Positions 34,361 to 43,016 of a stretch of 64,000 bases of DNA are shown here, piece after piece (the first letter of the stretch is position 1; every line of letters begins with the position of its first letter). Made by a program: the position numbers and the translations under genes. A model generated the notes under the pieces. It did no database searches and was not told the origin of the DNA. It was given only the letters and a program-made list of their open reading frames with translations. The DNA is taken from NCBI RefSeq assembly GCF_016056375.1, contig NZ_JAEDAE010000004.1:248001-312000 (forward strand). Direction: 5' to 3'. The DNA is from Hymenobacter negativus. GTDB lineage: Bacteria; Bacteroidota; Bacteroidia; Cytophagales; Hymenobacteraceae.

Positions 34361-34810
34361 ATGAAAGTATTGTTTGTTGCCGCACTTCTTGGCGGCCTGA
34401 GTTTTGGAGCTGCTTCGGCGGCCCACGCCCAGACCGGGCCCGCCTTCCCCATGCCCGGCAAAGCCACCAGCGAAGAAGGTGCCCGCGTCACCTCGGCCAC
34501 CAACGCCCAAGAGCTGGCCCGCAACCAGCGCCGCGCCGCCATGACGCCCGACGAAGTGAAGCGCGACCAGCAGCTTGAGCTTCTGGAGGCCCGCACCGGC
34601 AACACCAGCTTCGGTGCCCACGGTCCCGAGCGTCAGTTCGATTCCAACCGTAGCGGCAGTGGCTTCATGGTGCGCAAGTTCAAGGCCTCGCCCGGCAAGC
34701 CCGGCTACGTGAGCAAGCGCGGCTCGGGCCACACCCCCGGCAGTTCCAACCCCGCCGGCAAGCCATTGGTACACAAGCACAAAACCAAACACAAATTCCT
34801 GTTTTTCTAG
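34361..34810 (+). CDS. Small basic secreted protein of unknown function
   Basis: 149 residues. Signal peptide MKVLFVAALLGGLSFGAASA ending AHAQ. The mature part is hydrophilic: a helical stretch (SATNAQELARNQRRAAMTPD, EVKRDQQLELLEA), then a Gly/Ser/Pro- and Lys-rich tail that ends HKHKTKHKFLFF. No family recognised. The frame is open from a TTG at 34352, but the ATG at 34361 makes the better signal peptide. A terminator follows at 34840. Confidence 0.75.
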   Translation: MKVLFVAALLGGLSFGAASAAHAQTGPAFPMPGKATSEEGARVTSATNAQELARNQRRAAMTPDEVKRDQQLELLEARTGNTSFGAHGPERQFDSNRSGSGFMVRKFKASPGKPGYVSKRGSGHTPGSSNPAGKPLVHKHKTKHKFLFF

Positions 34811-34839
34811 ACCACGGATTCATTCGGCTTATTTTACTC

Positions 34840-34871
34840 ATCTCCGGTGCCTCAAGTGCCGGAGATTTTTT
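34840..34871 (+). terminator. Intrinsic terminator after the 34361 gene
   Basis: Stem ATCTCCGG/CCGGAGAT (34840-34847 with 34859-34866), then TTTTTT. Its T-run overlaps the stop codon of the convergent gene at 34870. Confidence 0.8.
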
Positions 34872-35172
34872 ATTGCTCGTTCGATAGGAAGAAGCTGTCC
34901 ACAATTCCCCGGTTTTCCGGTCGTGCCGCTTGCGTCGGGTGTGCGTCAATTTCTCGGCTTTCTACCTGCCAGTCTGTACCAGGCACGTTGCTGATGCGTA
35001 TGGCTTCGGCCACAAGTTTTTCAAAGTCAATTCTATCGGTACCATCCTCGTGCCGGAGCAATACCTTCTCGTCAATCGGCACGGCTACGTAAGAATCTTC
35101 ATACGTCACCCGCCGCAGGCGGAGTTGAACCGAATAGCTCTGTGGCTCTTCGTTCTCAGCAGAATTTTCCAT
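34870..35172 (-). CDS. Conserved-looking small protein of unknown function
   Basis: 100 residues, soluble, acidic. Two beta-like stretches (SVQLRLRRVTYEDSYVAVPI) and a helix (DFEKLVAEAIRISNVPG), ending VDSFFLSNEQ. No family recognised. The start MENSAENEEPQ (35172) avoids crossing the terminator hairpin upstream. It lies 16 bases after that hairpin, on the same strand as infB, so it is probably transcribed separately. Confidence 0.65.
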   Translation of the reverse strand: MENSAENEEPQSYSVQLRLRRVTYEDSYVAVPIDEKVLLRHEDGTDRIDFEKLVAEAIRISNVPGTDWQVESREIDAHPTQAARPENRGIVDSFFLSNEQ

Positions 35173-35187
35173 TGTTGATGTTAAGAC

Positions 35188-35244
35188 TAAAAGCAAAAGT
35201 GGCGCAAACTTCGGAAACCGAAGCCTGCGCCACTTTTGCTTTTA
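35188..35244 (-). terminator. Long intrinsic terminator of the rimP-nusA-infB operon
   Basis: Perfect 19-base arms (35188-35206 and 35226-35244; core GCAAAAGTGGCGCA) with a second stem CTTCGG/CCGAAG inside, so nearly the whole 57 bases fold. On the reverse strand it ends GCTTTTA. It starts 15 bases after the infB stop. Confidence 0.9.
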
Positions 35245-35259
35245 TCAATGATGCTGAAA

Positions 35260-38200
35260 TTACAGCGTGCGTTTGATTTCCTTTTCTTCGAAGCCCTCAA
35301 TGTTGTCGCCTTCTTGCAACTCGTTGAAGCCCTTGATAGAGATACCACACTCGTAGCCCTGGCGCACCTCGCTCACGTCGTCTTTGAAACGCTTGAGGTC
35401 CTGAATATCGCCGGTGTGTAGCACGATACCGTCGCGCACCACCCGCACCTTGGTTTTGCGGGTCATAGTGCCTTCCGTCATCATACAGCCGGCAATGGTG
35501 CCCACTTTCGTGATGTTGAATACCTGACGCACCTCAGCGTTGGCCACCACCACTTCCTGCACCGTCGGGGCCAGCATGCCTTCCATGGCATCCTTCACCT
35601 CGTTGATGGCATTGTAAATGATGGAGTACAGGCGAATGTCAATCTGCTCGTTTTCAGCCAGCTTGCGCGCGCTCTGCGAGGGCCGCACCTGGAAGCCGAT
35701 GATGATGGCGTCGGAAGCCGAAGCCAGCAGCACGTCGCTTTCGGAGATGGCACCCACCCCTTTGCTCAGGATGTTTACCTTCACTTCCGGCGTGCTCAAC
35801 TTGAGCAGCGAGTCGGAAAGAGCTTCCACCGAACCGTCCACGTCGCCCTTCACCAGGATGTTGAGCTCTTTGAACGAACCGATAGCCAGGCGGCGACCAA
35901 TTTCGTCCAGCGTGATGTGCTTCTTGGTGCGGATGGTTTGCTCGCGGGCCAGCTGCAGGCGCTGAGTAGCAATTTCGCGGGCTTCGCGCTCCGTCTCCAT
36001 TACCTGGATACGGTCGCCGGCCTGCGGGGCACCGGTGAGGCCGAGCACCTGCACCGGCGTGGCGGGCGGGGCCGACTTCATTTTCTTGCCGCGGTGGTCC
36101 GTCATGGCTTTCACACGGCCGAAGTGCGGGCCGGCCAGAATCACGTCGCCCACGCTCAGCGTGCCGGTTTGCACCAGCACGGTGGTCACGTAGCCACGGC
36201 CTTTGTCCAGCGAGGCTTCAATCACAGTACCGATGGCACCACGGTCGGGGTTGGCCTTCAGGTCAAGCAATTCGGCCTCCAGCAGCACCTTTTCCAGCAA
36301 GTCTTCAACGCCAATGCCCGATTTGGCCGAAACCTCCTGGCTCTGGTATTTACCGCCCCATTCTTCTACCAGAATATTAATCTGGGAGAGCTCCTCGCGG
36401 ATTTTTTCGGGGTTGGCCGCAGGCTTGTCAATCTTGTTGAGAGCGATGATAATCGGTACCCCGGCGGCCTGCGCATGGTTGATGGCTTCCTTGGTCTGCG
36501 GCATTACCGAGTCGTCGGCTGCCACCACGATGATGGCGATATCCGTCACCTTGGCACCACGGGCACGCATAGCCGTAAAGGCTTCGTGACCAGGCGTATC
36601 AAGGAAGGTAATGGGCTGGCCCGACTTCGTGCGTACCTCGTAGGCACCAATGTGCTGCGTGATACCACCGGCCTCGCCTTTGGCTACACTCGCATCGCGG
36701 ATGTAGTCAAGCAGCGACGTTTTGCCGTGGTCGACGTGGCCCATGATAGTCACGATGGGGGCGCGCGGACGCAAATCCTCTTCTGCGTCGCCGGCATCAA
36801 TGCTGATTTCCTCTTCTTCGGCCGACAGGAATTCCACGTCAAAACCAAACTCGTCGGCAATCACAGTAATGGCTTCGGCATCGAGGCGCTGGTTGATGGA
36901 CACGAACATGCCCATGCTCAGACACACCTTGATAACCTCGTTCACGTTCACGTCCATCAGCGAGGCCAGGTCATTGGCCGAGATGAATTCGGTGAGCTTG
37001 AGGGTCTTGGCGTCGAGCTCGTTCTGCGCACGCAGGGCCTCGCGGTCCTCGGCCAGCATGCTACGCTTGTCGCGGCGGTACTTGGCGCGGTTCTGATTGT
37101 TGCCGCCCTTGTTGCCTCCGAGTTTGGCCAAAGTGGCCTTAATCTGCTCCTGAATCTGCTTTTCAGCCTGCTCAGGCGTGAGCGCCGGTGCATTCGGTTT
37201 CGGACCGGGCTGGCCGGTACGCTGGTTGCCACCCTGGCCGGGGCGGTTGCCCTGCCCGGGGCCACCGGGACGGTTGCCCTGGTAGCCACCACCCTGGCCG
37301 GGAGCGCCGGCGGGGCGGTTGCCTTGGTAGCCGGGGCTGGGGGGCGAAGTAGTGCTGCCAGGAGGGCCGGGCAGGCGTGTGCGCTTCTTCTGGCCGGGGC
37401 CAGCGGGCAGGCCGCGCTTGCTCACATCCGACGAAGCAATGGGACGGGGGCCACGCCCACCTGGGCCACGCCGGTCGTTGTTAATGGACGACAAATCAAT
37501 TTTGCCGAGCACGGTCAGGCCTTTCAGCGTGTCCGACTTGGCAACGATGGTGCTGGTGTCTTCGGGCGTGGCCGTAGGCTCAGCCGGAGCGGCTGGAACA
37601 GCGGCTGCGGGGGTCGGAGCAGCAGGAGTTGCCGAAGCAGCCGCAGGAGCTGCCGGGGCGGCGGGCGCAGTCGGAGCAACGGCGGCTGGCGTCTCGGCTT
37701 TTGCGACGGGCTGGGCTACGGGAGCAGCAACCGGTGCTGGAGCAGCCGGAGCTTCAACTTTAGGAACTGGAGCTGCGGGAGCTTCCGCTTTTGGTGCGGC
37801 CGGAGCAGGCGCCGCAGTTACCGGCGCAGGAGCCGGCGTAGCCGGCCGGGGCGGAACCACTCGACCTTTGCTATCCAGCTCAATTTTGCCCAGCACCTTC
37901 AGTCCAGGTACGCTGGGTGCTTCGGCTGCCGGCGTAGGAGCCGGAGTAGCGGCCACAGGGGCTGCTGGCGCTGCGGGAGCAGCCGGGGCTGGCGCAGCTA
38001 CCACCGGAGCAGCGGCAACTGGCGCAACCGGTGCGGCTGGCTTGGGAGCCGGGGCAGGCGTAGCGACCGGCGCGGGGCGCGGGGCTGGGGCAGCCGGTTT
38101 CGGAGCCGCGTCGAGGTCGCTCTGGCGCTTGGCCTGAATGACTTTCTGGGCTTCTTGACGGTCGTGGGCAGAGGCGGCGAATTCCTTCTCCAGCGAGGCC

Positions 38201-38340
38201 ACTTGCTCACCGGTGAGCTTCGTGGTCGGCTTGTTCTCTACTTGGATACCTTTTTTGGCCAGGGCTTCTACCACCCTGTCCATTCCAATATTCAGGTCTT
38301 TGGCCGCCTGTTGTAGCCGTTTCGGGGTTGCTTCCGCCAT
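35260..38340 (-). CDS. infB: Translation initiation factor IF-2
   Basis: GTPase that places initiator tRNA on the 30S subunit. 1026 residues, at the long end of the family because of an Ala/Pro-rich linker (about residues 70-300) and a Gly/Asn/Gln/Pro-rich one (300-405). The N-terminal IF2_N domain is [20 protein letters not shown]. The G domain starts near residue 525: [20 protein letters not shown] (G1), [14 protein letters not shown] (G2), [19 protein letters not shown] (G3), [19 protein letters not shown] (G4). Domains II-IV follow to the end. It is the third gene of the rimP-nusA-infB operon, 124 bases after nusA. Confidence 0.98.
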   Translation of the reverse strand: MAEATPKRLQQAAKDLNIGMDRVVEALAKKGIQVENKPTTKLTGEQVASLEKEFAASAHDRQEAQKVIQAKRQSDLDAAPKPAAPAPRPAPVATPAPAPKPAAPVAPVAAAPVVAAPAPAAPAAPAAPVAATPAPTPAAEAPSVPGLKVLGKIELDSKGRVVPPRPATPAPAPVTAAPAPAAPKAEAPAAPVPKVEAPAAPAPVAAPVAQPVAKAETPAAVAPTAPAAPAAPAAASATPAAPTPAAAVPAAPAEPTATPEDTSTIVAKSDTLKGLTVLGKIDLSSINNDRRGPGGRGPRPIASSDVSKRGLPAGPGQKKRTRLPGPPGSTTSPPSPGYQGNRPAGAPGQGGGYQGNRPGGPGQGNRPGQGGNQRTGQPGPKPNAPALTPEQAEKQIQEQIKATLAKLGGNKGGNNQNRAKYRRDKRSMLAEDREALRAQNELDAKTLKLTEFISANDLASLMDVNVNEVIKVCLSMGMFVSINQRLDAEAITVIADEFGFDVEFLSAEEEEISIDAGDAEEDLRPRAPIVTIMGHVDHGKTSLLDYIRDASVAKGEAGGITQHIGAYEVRTKSGQPITFLDTPGHEAFTAMRARGAKVTDIAIIVVAADDSVMPQTKEAINHAQAAGVPIIIALNKIDKPAANPEKIREELSQINILVEEWGGKYQSQEVSAKSGIGVEDLLEKVLLEAELLDLKANPDRGAIGTVIEASLDKGRGYVTTVLVQTGTLSVGDVILAGPHFGRVKAMTDHRGKKMKSAPPATPVQVLGLTGAPQAGDRIQVMETEREAREIATQRLQLAREQTIRTKKHITLDEIGRRLAIGSFKELNILVKGDVDGSVEALSDSLLKLSTPEVKVNILSKGVGAISESDVLLASASDAIIIGFQVRPSQSARKLAENEQIDIRLYSIIYNAINEVKDAMEGMLAPTVQEVVVANAEVRQVFNITKVGTIAGCMMTEGTMTRKTKVRVVRDGIVLHTGDIQDLKRFKDDVSEVRQGYECGISIKGFNELQEGDNIEGFEEKEIKRTL

Positions 38341-38464
38341 TCTATCTTTTCTCGCGTACGATACGCTTCTAATTGCAAAGGTATTACATTAAATCTTGCC
38401 AGCAGGGCACAAACCGCGCCTGCTGGCTCGATTTGTTACCCTTGCCGTACCGGCCGCGCGGCCG

Positions 38465-39919
38465 TCATTGGGCTGGCTCGGCGGGAGAGCTCGCGCCCGC
38501 TTCCTCAGTCGTGGTCGTGGTTTTGTCCTCGGTGGCATCAGCCAGGGGCGTGTGTTCAGCGGCCGTTTCGGTGGCCGAGGCGTGCGTTACGGCAGCTTCT
38601 TCGTCGGCGGCACCGGCGTTTTTACTAGCGGTAGCGCTGTTTTTAGCCGTTTCCAGCGAGCTCTCGTCGAGGTCTTCGTCGTCGGCAAATTCTTGGCGGA
38701 TAATGCGGTACACATCGTCCACCATTTCCTCTTCCAACTCCGTGCGGCGCACGATGTCGTCTTTCTTCACGGCCAATACGGCGCGTCCGGTGTCCAGACC
38801 AATTTTTTTCAATTCGGCCAACACCCAAGGCTCGATTTCGTCCTGGAACTCGTCCAGCGAAATGTCTTCCTCGTAGTCAATGGCTTCGCGGAACACATCG
38901 ATTTCCATGCCCACCAGGCGGCTGGCCAGCTTGATATTGGCACCACCGCGGCCAATGGCCAGGCTCACCTGGTCGGGCTTCATGAATACGGAAACCCGGC
39001 CGTTTTCCTGGTTTATCTTCATAGAACCCACCTTGGCCGGCGATAGTGCCCGCGCAATATAGAGTTCGAGGTTATCGGTGTAGTTGATGATGTCGATGTT
39101 CTCGTTTTCGAGCTCACGCACCACCGGGTGAATGCGGCTGCCTTTCATGCCCACGCAGGCACCCACAGGGTCGATGCGCTCATCGTAGCTTTCTACGGCA
39201 ACTTTGGCGCGCTCGCCGGGCTCGCGTACCACGTTTTTGATGACGATGAGGCCGTCGTAAATCTCGGGCACTTCCAGCTCGAACAAACGCTCGAGGAAAG
39301 CGGGCGCGGCACGGGACAGGATAATTTTCGGCGTACCGTTAATTACTTCCACGCGGTGCACCACGGCGCGCACGGTATCGCCCTTGCGGAACCGGTCCTT
39401 GGGGATTTGCTCGCCCTTGGGCATCACCAGCTCGTTGTCGTCCTTGTCCATGATGAGGGCCTCGCGGCTCCATACCTGGTAGACTTCGCCGGTCACGATT
39501 TCGCCCACCTGGTCCTTGTATTTCTGGTACAGGTTGTCGCGCTCGAGGTCCTTCACGCGCTGAATCAGCGTTTGGCGGGCCATGAGCACGGCGCGGCGGC
39601 CGAAATCCTCTAGCTTCACGCCTTCGGCTACGGATTCCCCCACTTCGAAGTCGGGTTCGATTTTCTGGGCTTCGGCCAGCGGAATTTTGTCGTGGTCCCA
39701 GATATCCTCCGAGTTATCGTCCACGATTTCGCGGTTGCGCCAGATTTCGAGGTCGCCGTTGTCGGGGTTGATGATGACGTCGAAGTTTTCGTCCTGGTCG
39801 TACTTCTTGCGAATCATGGTGCGAAACACGTCGTCCAGGATGCTCATCATCGTGGGCCGGTCGATGTTCTTGCTCCGGGCAAATTCGCCGAAGGATTCAA
39901 TGAGTTCGTGGCTATTCAT
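38465..39919 (-). CDS. nusA: Transcription termination/antitermination protein NusA
   Basis: Binds RNA polymerase; promotes pausing and intrinsic termination, and antitermination in rRNA operons. 484 residues. N-terminal domain MNSHELIESFGEFARSKNID and KYDQDENFDVIINPDNGDLE; the S1 domain (GEIVTGEVYQVWSREALIMD); KH domains (ACVGMKGSRIHPVVRELENE, PDQVSLAIGRGGANIKLASR). The last ~75 residues are an Asp/Glu/Ala/Thr-rich low-complexity tail in place of the E. coli acidic repeats. The upstream frame to 39955 only crosses into the rimP 3' end, so the ATG at 39919 is right. It lies 16 bases after rimP. Confidence 0.98.
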   Translation of the reverse strand: MNSHELIESFGEFARSKNIDRPTMMSILDDVFRTMIRKKYDQDENFDVIINPDNGDLEIWRNREIVDDNSEDIWDHDKIPLAEAQKIEPDFEVGESVAEGVKLEDFGRRAVLMARQTLIQRVKDLERDNLYQKYKDQVGEIVTGEVYQVWSREALIMDKDDNELVMPKGEQIPKDRFRKGDTVRAVVHRVEVINGTPKIILSRAAPAFLERLFELEVPEIYDGLIVIKNVVREPGERAKVAVESYDERIDPVGACVGMKGSRIHPVVRELENENIDIINYTDNLELYIARALSPAKVGSMKINQENGRVSVFMKPDQVSLAIGRGGANIKLASRLVGMEIDVFREAIDYEEDISLDEFQDEIEPWVLAELKKIGLDTGRAVLAVKKDDIVRRTELEEEMVDDVYRIIRQEFADDEDLDESSLETAKNSATASKNAGAADEEAAVTHASATETAAEHTPLADATEDKTTTTTEEAGASSPAEPAQ

Positions 39920-39935
39920 AGAGGCAGAACTGTAT

Positions 39936-40406
39936 TTATTTGAAAGAGATAACAACCTTGGCCTCTTTAATGTCCCCGAAGGAATAAAATGCGGCGGGCA
40001 GGGTGGTTTTCTTGGTTTTCTGTTTGATAACTTCTTCGATTTCCACGCCTTCGGGGGTGGCGGCAGTGAGGACGCCGGTTTTTTCGGTGCCGTCGTTCAG
40101 CTTCAGGGCCAGCGAGCGGCCGATGTGACGCGGGTACTGGCGCGGGTCGGTGAGGGGCTGGTCGGCGCCGGGGCTGGTGACTTCGAGGGAGTACGCGGAT
40201 TCTTCGCCGTAGTGTTCGTCAATGCGGCGGCCCAGGCGGCGGCTGATGGTGGCGCAGGACTGGATGGCGAGGCCGTTGGGGCCGTCGAGGGTGACGGTGA
40301 CCTTGGGCAGCACCGAATCGGACACGGTGAGGCTCACAACGAACAGCTCCTCGGCGCCGATGGCGTCGTGGAGCATTTCCAGCAGCAGGTTACGGTCGAA
40401 ACGCAT
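39936..40406 (-). CDS. rimP: Ribosome maturation factor RimP
   Basis: Assembly factor for the 30S subunit. 156 residues, normal length. Features: VTLDGPNGLAIQSCATISRR, YSLEVTSPGADQPLTDPRQY (the conserved SPG near the middle), and an SH3-like C-terminal domain (FYSFGDIKEAKVVISFK). The start at 40406 gives MRFDRNLLLEMLHDAIGAEE; earlier codons run through a hairpin. First gene of the operon with nusA and infB. A promoter and an attenuator-like hairpin precede it. Confidence 0.95.
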   Translation of the reverse strand: MRFDRNLLLEMLHDAIGAEELFVVSLTVSDSVLPKVTVTLDGPNGLAIQSCATISRRLGRRIDEHYGEESAYSLEVTSPGADQPLTDPRQYPRHIGRSLALKLNDGTEKTGVLTAATPEGVEIEEVIKQKTKKTTLPAAFYSFGDIKEAKVVISFK

Positions 40407-40426
40407 AGGATTTGGAAAAAGCGGGC

Positions 40427-40457
40427 AAAAAAAGAGGGGACTGCGCGTCCCCTCTTT
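40427..40457 (-). promoter_or_regulatory. Attenuator-like hairpin in the rimP leader
   Basis: Perfect 11-base stem (40431-40441 with 40447-40457; AAAGAGGGGAC on the forward strand, loop of 5). On the reverse strand it is followed by TTTTTTTGCCC, ending 21 bases before the rimP ATG. It lies downstream of the predicted promoter, so it would form in the operon's own leader RNA. Confidence 0.75.
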
Positions 40458-40482
40458 ATCAGATTGAATACCAACTTCGGGG

Positions 40483-40513
40483 CAAAGGTACGACAATTGG
40501 CTACGGAATGCAA
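40483..40513 (-). promoter_or_regulatory. Predicted promoter of rimP-nusA-infB
   Basis: Reverse strand: TTG (40511-40513), 20-base spacer, TACCTTTG (40483-40490). Both boxes fit the Bacteroidota sigma pattern (TTG, TAnnTTTG). Transcription should begin near 40477. The rest of the gap to 40715 shows no gene and no clear promoter for the forward gene. Confidence 0.6.
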
Positions 40514-40715
40514 GATGGGGCCGGTATGCCCAAGCGAGGCCGCAGAACCTGAGCCATTCTAGGGGGTGCACAGGGTCTGTATTTGAAATCGGTACCGGCT
40601 GCAACTCCGGCGGCAAGTTGCGTCTTTAGTAAACCGTAACGGCTGGTGCGGAGTTTGCGAGTCGGCAGCCGATATTCACGGCCACATTCACTCTCATTTT
40701 CAGCCTTTAATTATC

Positions 40716-41270
40716 ATGAAATCACTCCTGAACCTTCGCTCTGCCGCTTTCGGCCTGACACTGGCATTGGCCGGCACCGCTGCACACGCCCAGACGACGC
40801 CCGCCACCATGCCGGCGCCCGCCAAAGATGCCGCGAAGCCCAGCCCGGCGGCCACCGCTACCGGCAAGATTGGTGCGGCGGATGTGACGGTGAACTACAG
40901 CAGCCCGGGCGTGAAAGGCCGCAAGATTTTTGGCGGGCTGGAGCCTTATGGCAAGGTGTGGCGCGCCGGGGCCAACGAGGCCACGACGGTGGAATTCAGC
41001 AAAGCGGTGACGGTGGAAGGCAAGCCGCTGCCGGCGGGCAAGTACGGCTTTTTTGTGATTCCGGCCGAGAGTGGGCCGTGGACGGCCATCTTTAACAAGG
41101 TGCCGAACCAGTGGGGTGCGTTTAAGTACGACGAGAAGCAGGACGCGCTGCGCGTGATGGTGACGCCCCGCAAAACGGCAGCCGTGACCGAGCGGTTGGC
41201 GTATGAGGTGACGCCCAAGGCCCTGGTGCTGCGCTGGGAGAATGTAGAATTGCCGGTATCTATCAAGTAA
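40716..41270 (+). CDS. DUF2911 secreted protein
   Basis: 184 residues. Signal peptide MKSLLNLRSAAFGLTLALAG, ending AHAQ; a Pro/Ala/Lys-rich linker to residue about 48; then a DUF2911 domain with YSSPGVKGRKIFGGLEPYGK, VWRAGANEATTVEFSKAVTV and LPAGKYGFFVIPAESGPWTA. This is a common Bacteroidota periplasmic family of unknown activity. A GC-rich hairpin lies between it and selD. Confidence 0.92.
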   Translation: MKSLLNLRSAAFGLTLALAGTAAHAQTTPATMPAPAKDAAKPSPAATATGKIGAADVTVNYSSPGVKGRKIFGGLEPYGKVWRAGANEATTVEFSKAVTVEGKPLPAGKYGFFVIPAESGPWTAIFNKVPNQWGAFKYDEKQDALRVMVTPRKTAAVTERLAYEVTPKALVLRWENVELPVSIK

Positions 41271-41300
41271 GCTAAGCGCTGATTTTTGGCCGGAATGGCG

Positions 41301-41335
41301 GCGGGCGGCCCGGGTGGACCGCCCGCTTACTTTTG
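41301..41335 (+). promoter_or_regulatory. Terminator-like hairpin and predicted -7 box before selD
   Basis: Stem GCGGGCGG/CCGCCCGC (41301-41308 with 41319-41326), then TACTTTTG (41328-41335), an exact TAnnTTTG match, 25 bases before the selD ATG. The hairpin probably ends the DUF2911 transcript and the box starts the next. Confidence 0.5.
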
Positions 41336-41360
41336 TGCCTTCGCCAGACATACGTACCTC

Positions 41361-42398
41361 ATGGAATACAAGCTCACCCAATACAGCCACGGCGCGGGCT
41401 GCGGCTGCAAAATCGCGCCGGCCGTGCTCGACCAGATGCTGCACACCAGCATTGCCCAGCCGCACCACGAAAAACTGCTGGTGGGCAATGCCAGCCGCGA
41501 CGATGCGGCCGTGTACGACATCGGCGGGGGCCAGGCGGTGATTTCAACCACCGACTTTTTCATGCCCATCGTGGATGATGCCTATGATTTCGGGCGCATT
41601 GCCTCGGCCAATGCCATTTCGGACGTGTACGCTATGGGCGGGCGGCCCCTGCTGGCCATTGCCGTGCTGGGCTGGCCCGTGGATAAGCTGCCGCCCGAGG
41701 TGGCACGCCGCGTGCTGGAAGGAGCCCGCAGCATCTGCGCCGAGGCGGGAATTCCGCTGGCGGGCGGGCACAGCATCGACTCGCCGGAGCCCATTTTTGG
41801 GCTGGCGGTGACGGGCATGGTTGATATCAAAGACCTGAAACAGAACGATACGGCCACGGCGGGCTCAGAATTATTCCTGACCAAGCCACTGGGCGTGGGC
41901 ATTATGACGACGGCCCAGAAAAAGGGTTTGTTGCGGGATGAGGACGCCAACATTGCGCCGGCCCAGATGATGCAGCTGAATAAAATTGGCGCGGAGCTGA
42001 GCAAGCTGCCCGCCGTGACGGCCCTGACCGACGTGACTGGTTTCGGCTTGCTCGGGCACCTGGCCGAAGTGTGCGAAGGCAGCCACCTGACGGCCGAAAT
42101 TGACTTCAGCAAAGTGCCGCGCATTGCGGCGGCCGAAAGCTATTTGAAGCAGGGCAGCGTGCCCGGCGGCACGGGCCGCAACTGGGCCAGCTACGGCCAT
42201 AAAATTGGCCCGGTGACGGACGAGCAGCGCGCCTGGTTGTGCGACCCGCAAACGTCAGGCGGCCTGCTGGTGTGCGTGGAGCCCAGCGGCCGCGCGGCCG
42301 TGGAAGCCATTTTTGCCAAGCACGGGCTGGCGCTGGAGCCCTTCGGCCACCTGCGGGCGCACACCGATGGCGAAGCCTGGGTGCAGGTGCAAGCCTAG
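41361..42398 (+). CDS. selD: Selenide, water dikinase
   Basis: Makes selenophosphate from selenide and ATP. 345 residues, full length. The N-terminal catalytic loop reads [19 protein letters not shown]: the residue is Cys, not selenocysteine. Then [59 protein letters not shown] and [19 protein letters not shown]. No selA, selB or mnmH is nearby; in this phylum the product is most often used for 2-selenouridine in tRNA, an inference. The upstream frame to 41286 is an artefact. Confidence 0.96.
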   Translation: MEYKLTQYSHGAGCGCKIAPAVLDQMLHTSIAQPHHEKLLVGNASRDDAAVYDIGGGQAVISTTDFFMPIVDDAYDFGRIASANAISDVYAMGGRPLLAIAVLGWPVDKLPPEVARRVLEGARSICAEAGIPLAGGHSIDSPEPIFGLAVTGMVDIKDLKQNDTATAGSELFLTKPLGVGIMTTAQKKGLLRDEDANIAPAQMMQLNKIGAELSKLPAVTALTDVTGFGLLGHLAEVCEGSHLTAEIDFSKVPRIAAAESYLKQGSVPGGTGRNWASYGHKIGPVTDEQRAWLCDPQTSGGLLVCVEPSGRAAVEAIFAKHGLALEPFGHLRAHTDGEAWVQVQA

Positions 42399-42419
42399 CG
42401 CGGGGCCGGGTTTTTAAGC

Positions 42420-43013
42420 ATGAAATCAACTTTTTTTCGCCCGCTGCTTGAAGCGGCAGTGGTGATTTTTCTGGTGCTGGGGGCGGCGCGCTGGGTCACG
42501 GGGCTGTTTTCGAAGCGCACCTACGTGTACCAGAGCACGGCGGCGCGGCAGCTGCGGCTGCTGTTCTGGCCGCTGCTGGCGCTGGGCGCGGGGCTGAGCG
42601 TGCTGCCCGCCGTAGCCATGAGCGGGGCCGAAGCCAGTACCTTCGAGTGGCTGCTTACGGCGGGGTTCATGCTATTTACGCTGGCCCTGAGCGGACCGGC
42701 GCTGCTGCTGCACCTGCGCTACTGGGTGATAAACCACGAAACTACATTGGTTTTTCAGCCCGTCGACAATCGGTTTGAGGTGTACGAGGCCGGGCAGCGG
42801 GTGCCCTTTGAGCGGCGGGATTTGGCCCGCGTGGAGCGCGTGACGTGTAGCGCCCGCCGCACGTTCTGGGCGAAATATGACTACCTGACGCTGCGCTTAT
42901 ATGATGGCCGCGTCATCACCCTCACCTCCCTACTCACGGATTTGGAGCCGCTGGCCGTTTTTCTGCGCAGCCTGCCCACAGACCGGCGCACCAAGGCGTG
43001 GTGCTGGGTGTAG
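42420..43013 (+). CDS. Membrane protein of unknown function
   Basis: 197 residues. Three N-terminal helices (EAAVVIFLVLGAARWVTGLF, LLFWPLLALGAGLSVLPAVA, WLLTAGFMLFTLALSGPALL) followed by a cytoplasmic beta-rich part (ETTLVFQPVDNRFEVYEAGQ, FWAKYDYLTLRLYDGRVITL) that looks like a small PH/bPH-like domain, by strand pattern only. Starts 22 bases after selD on the same strand. It ends three bases from the convergent gene at 43017. Confidence 0.75.
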   Translation: MKSTFFRPLLEAAVVIFLVLGAARWVTGLFSKRTYVYQSTAARQLRLLFWPLLALGAGLSVLPAVAMSGAEASTFEWLLTAGFMLFTLALSGPALLLHLRYWVINHETTLVFQPVDNRFEVYEAGQRVPFERRDLARVERVTCSARRTFWAKYDYLTLRLYDGRVITLTSLLTDLEPLAVFLRSLPTDRRTKAWCWV

Positions 43014-43016
43014 CCC

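Noticed and set aside
35917..38316. Long open frame opposite infB (about 800 codons)
   Set aside because: It mirrors the Ala/Pro-rich linker of IF-2. GC-rich third positions keep the antisense frame open. The translation is low-complexity Gly/Arg/Ser with no domain, and the IF-2 frame is fully conserved.
41361..41420. SelD as a selenocysteine-containing protein
   Set aside because: The catalytic position reads TGC (Cys), and no in-frame TGA or SECIS-like element is involved.
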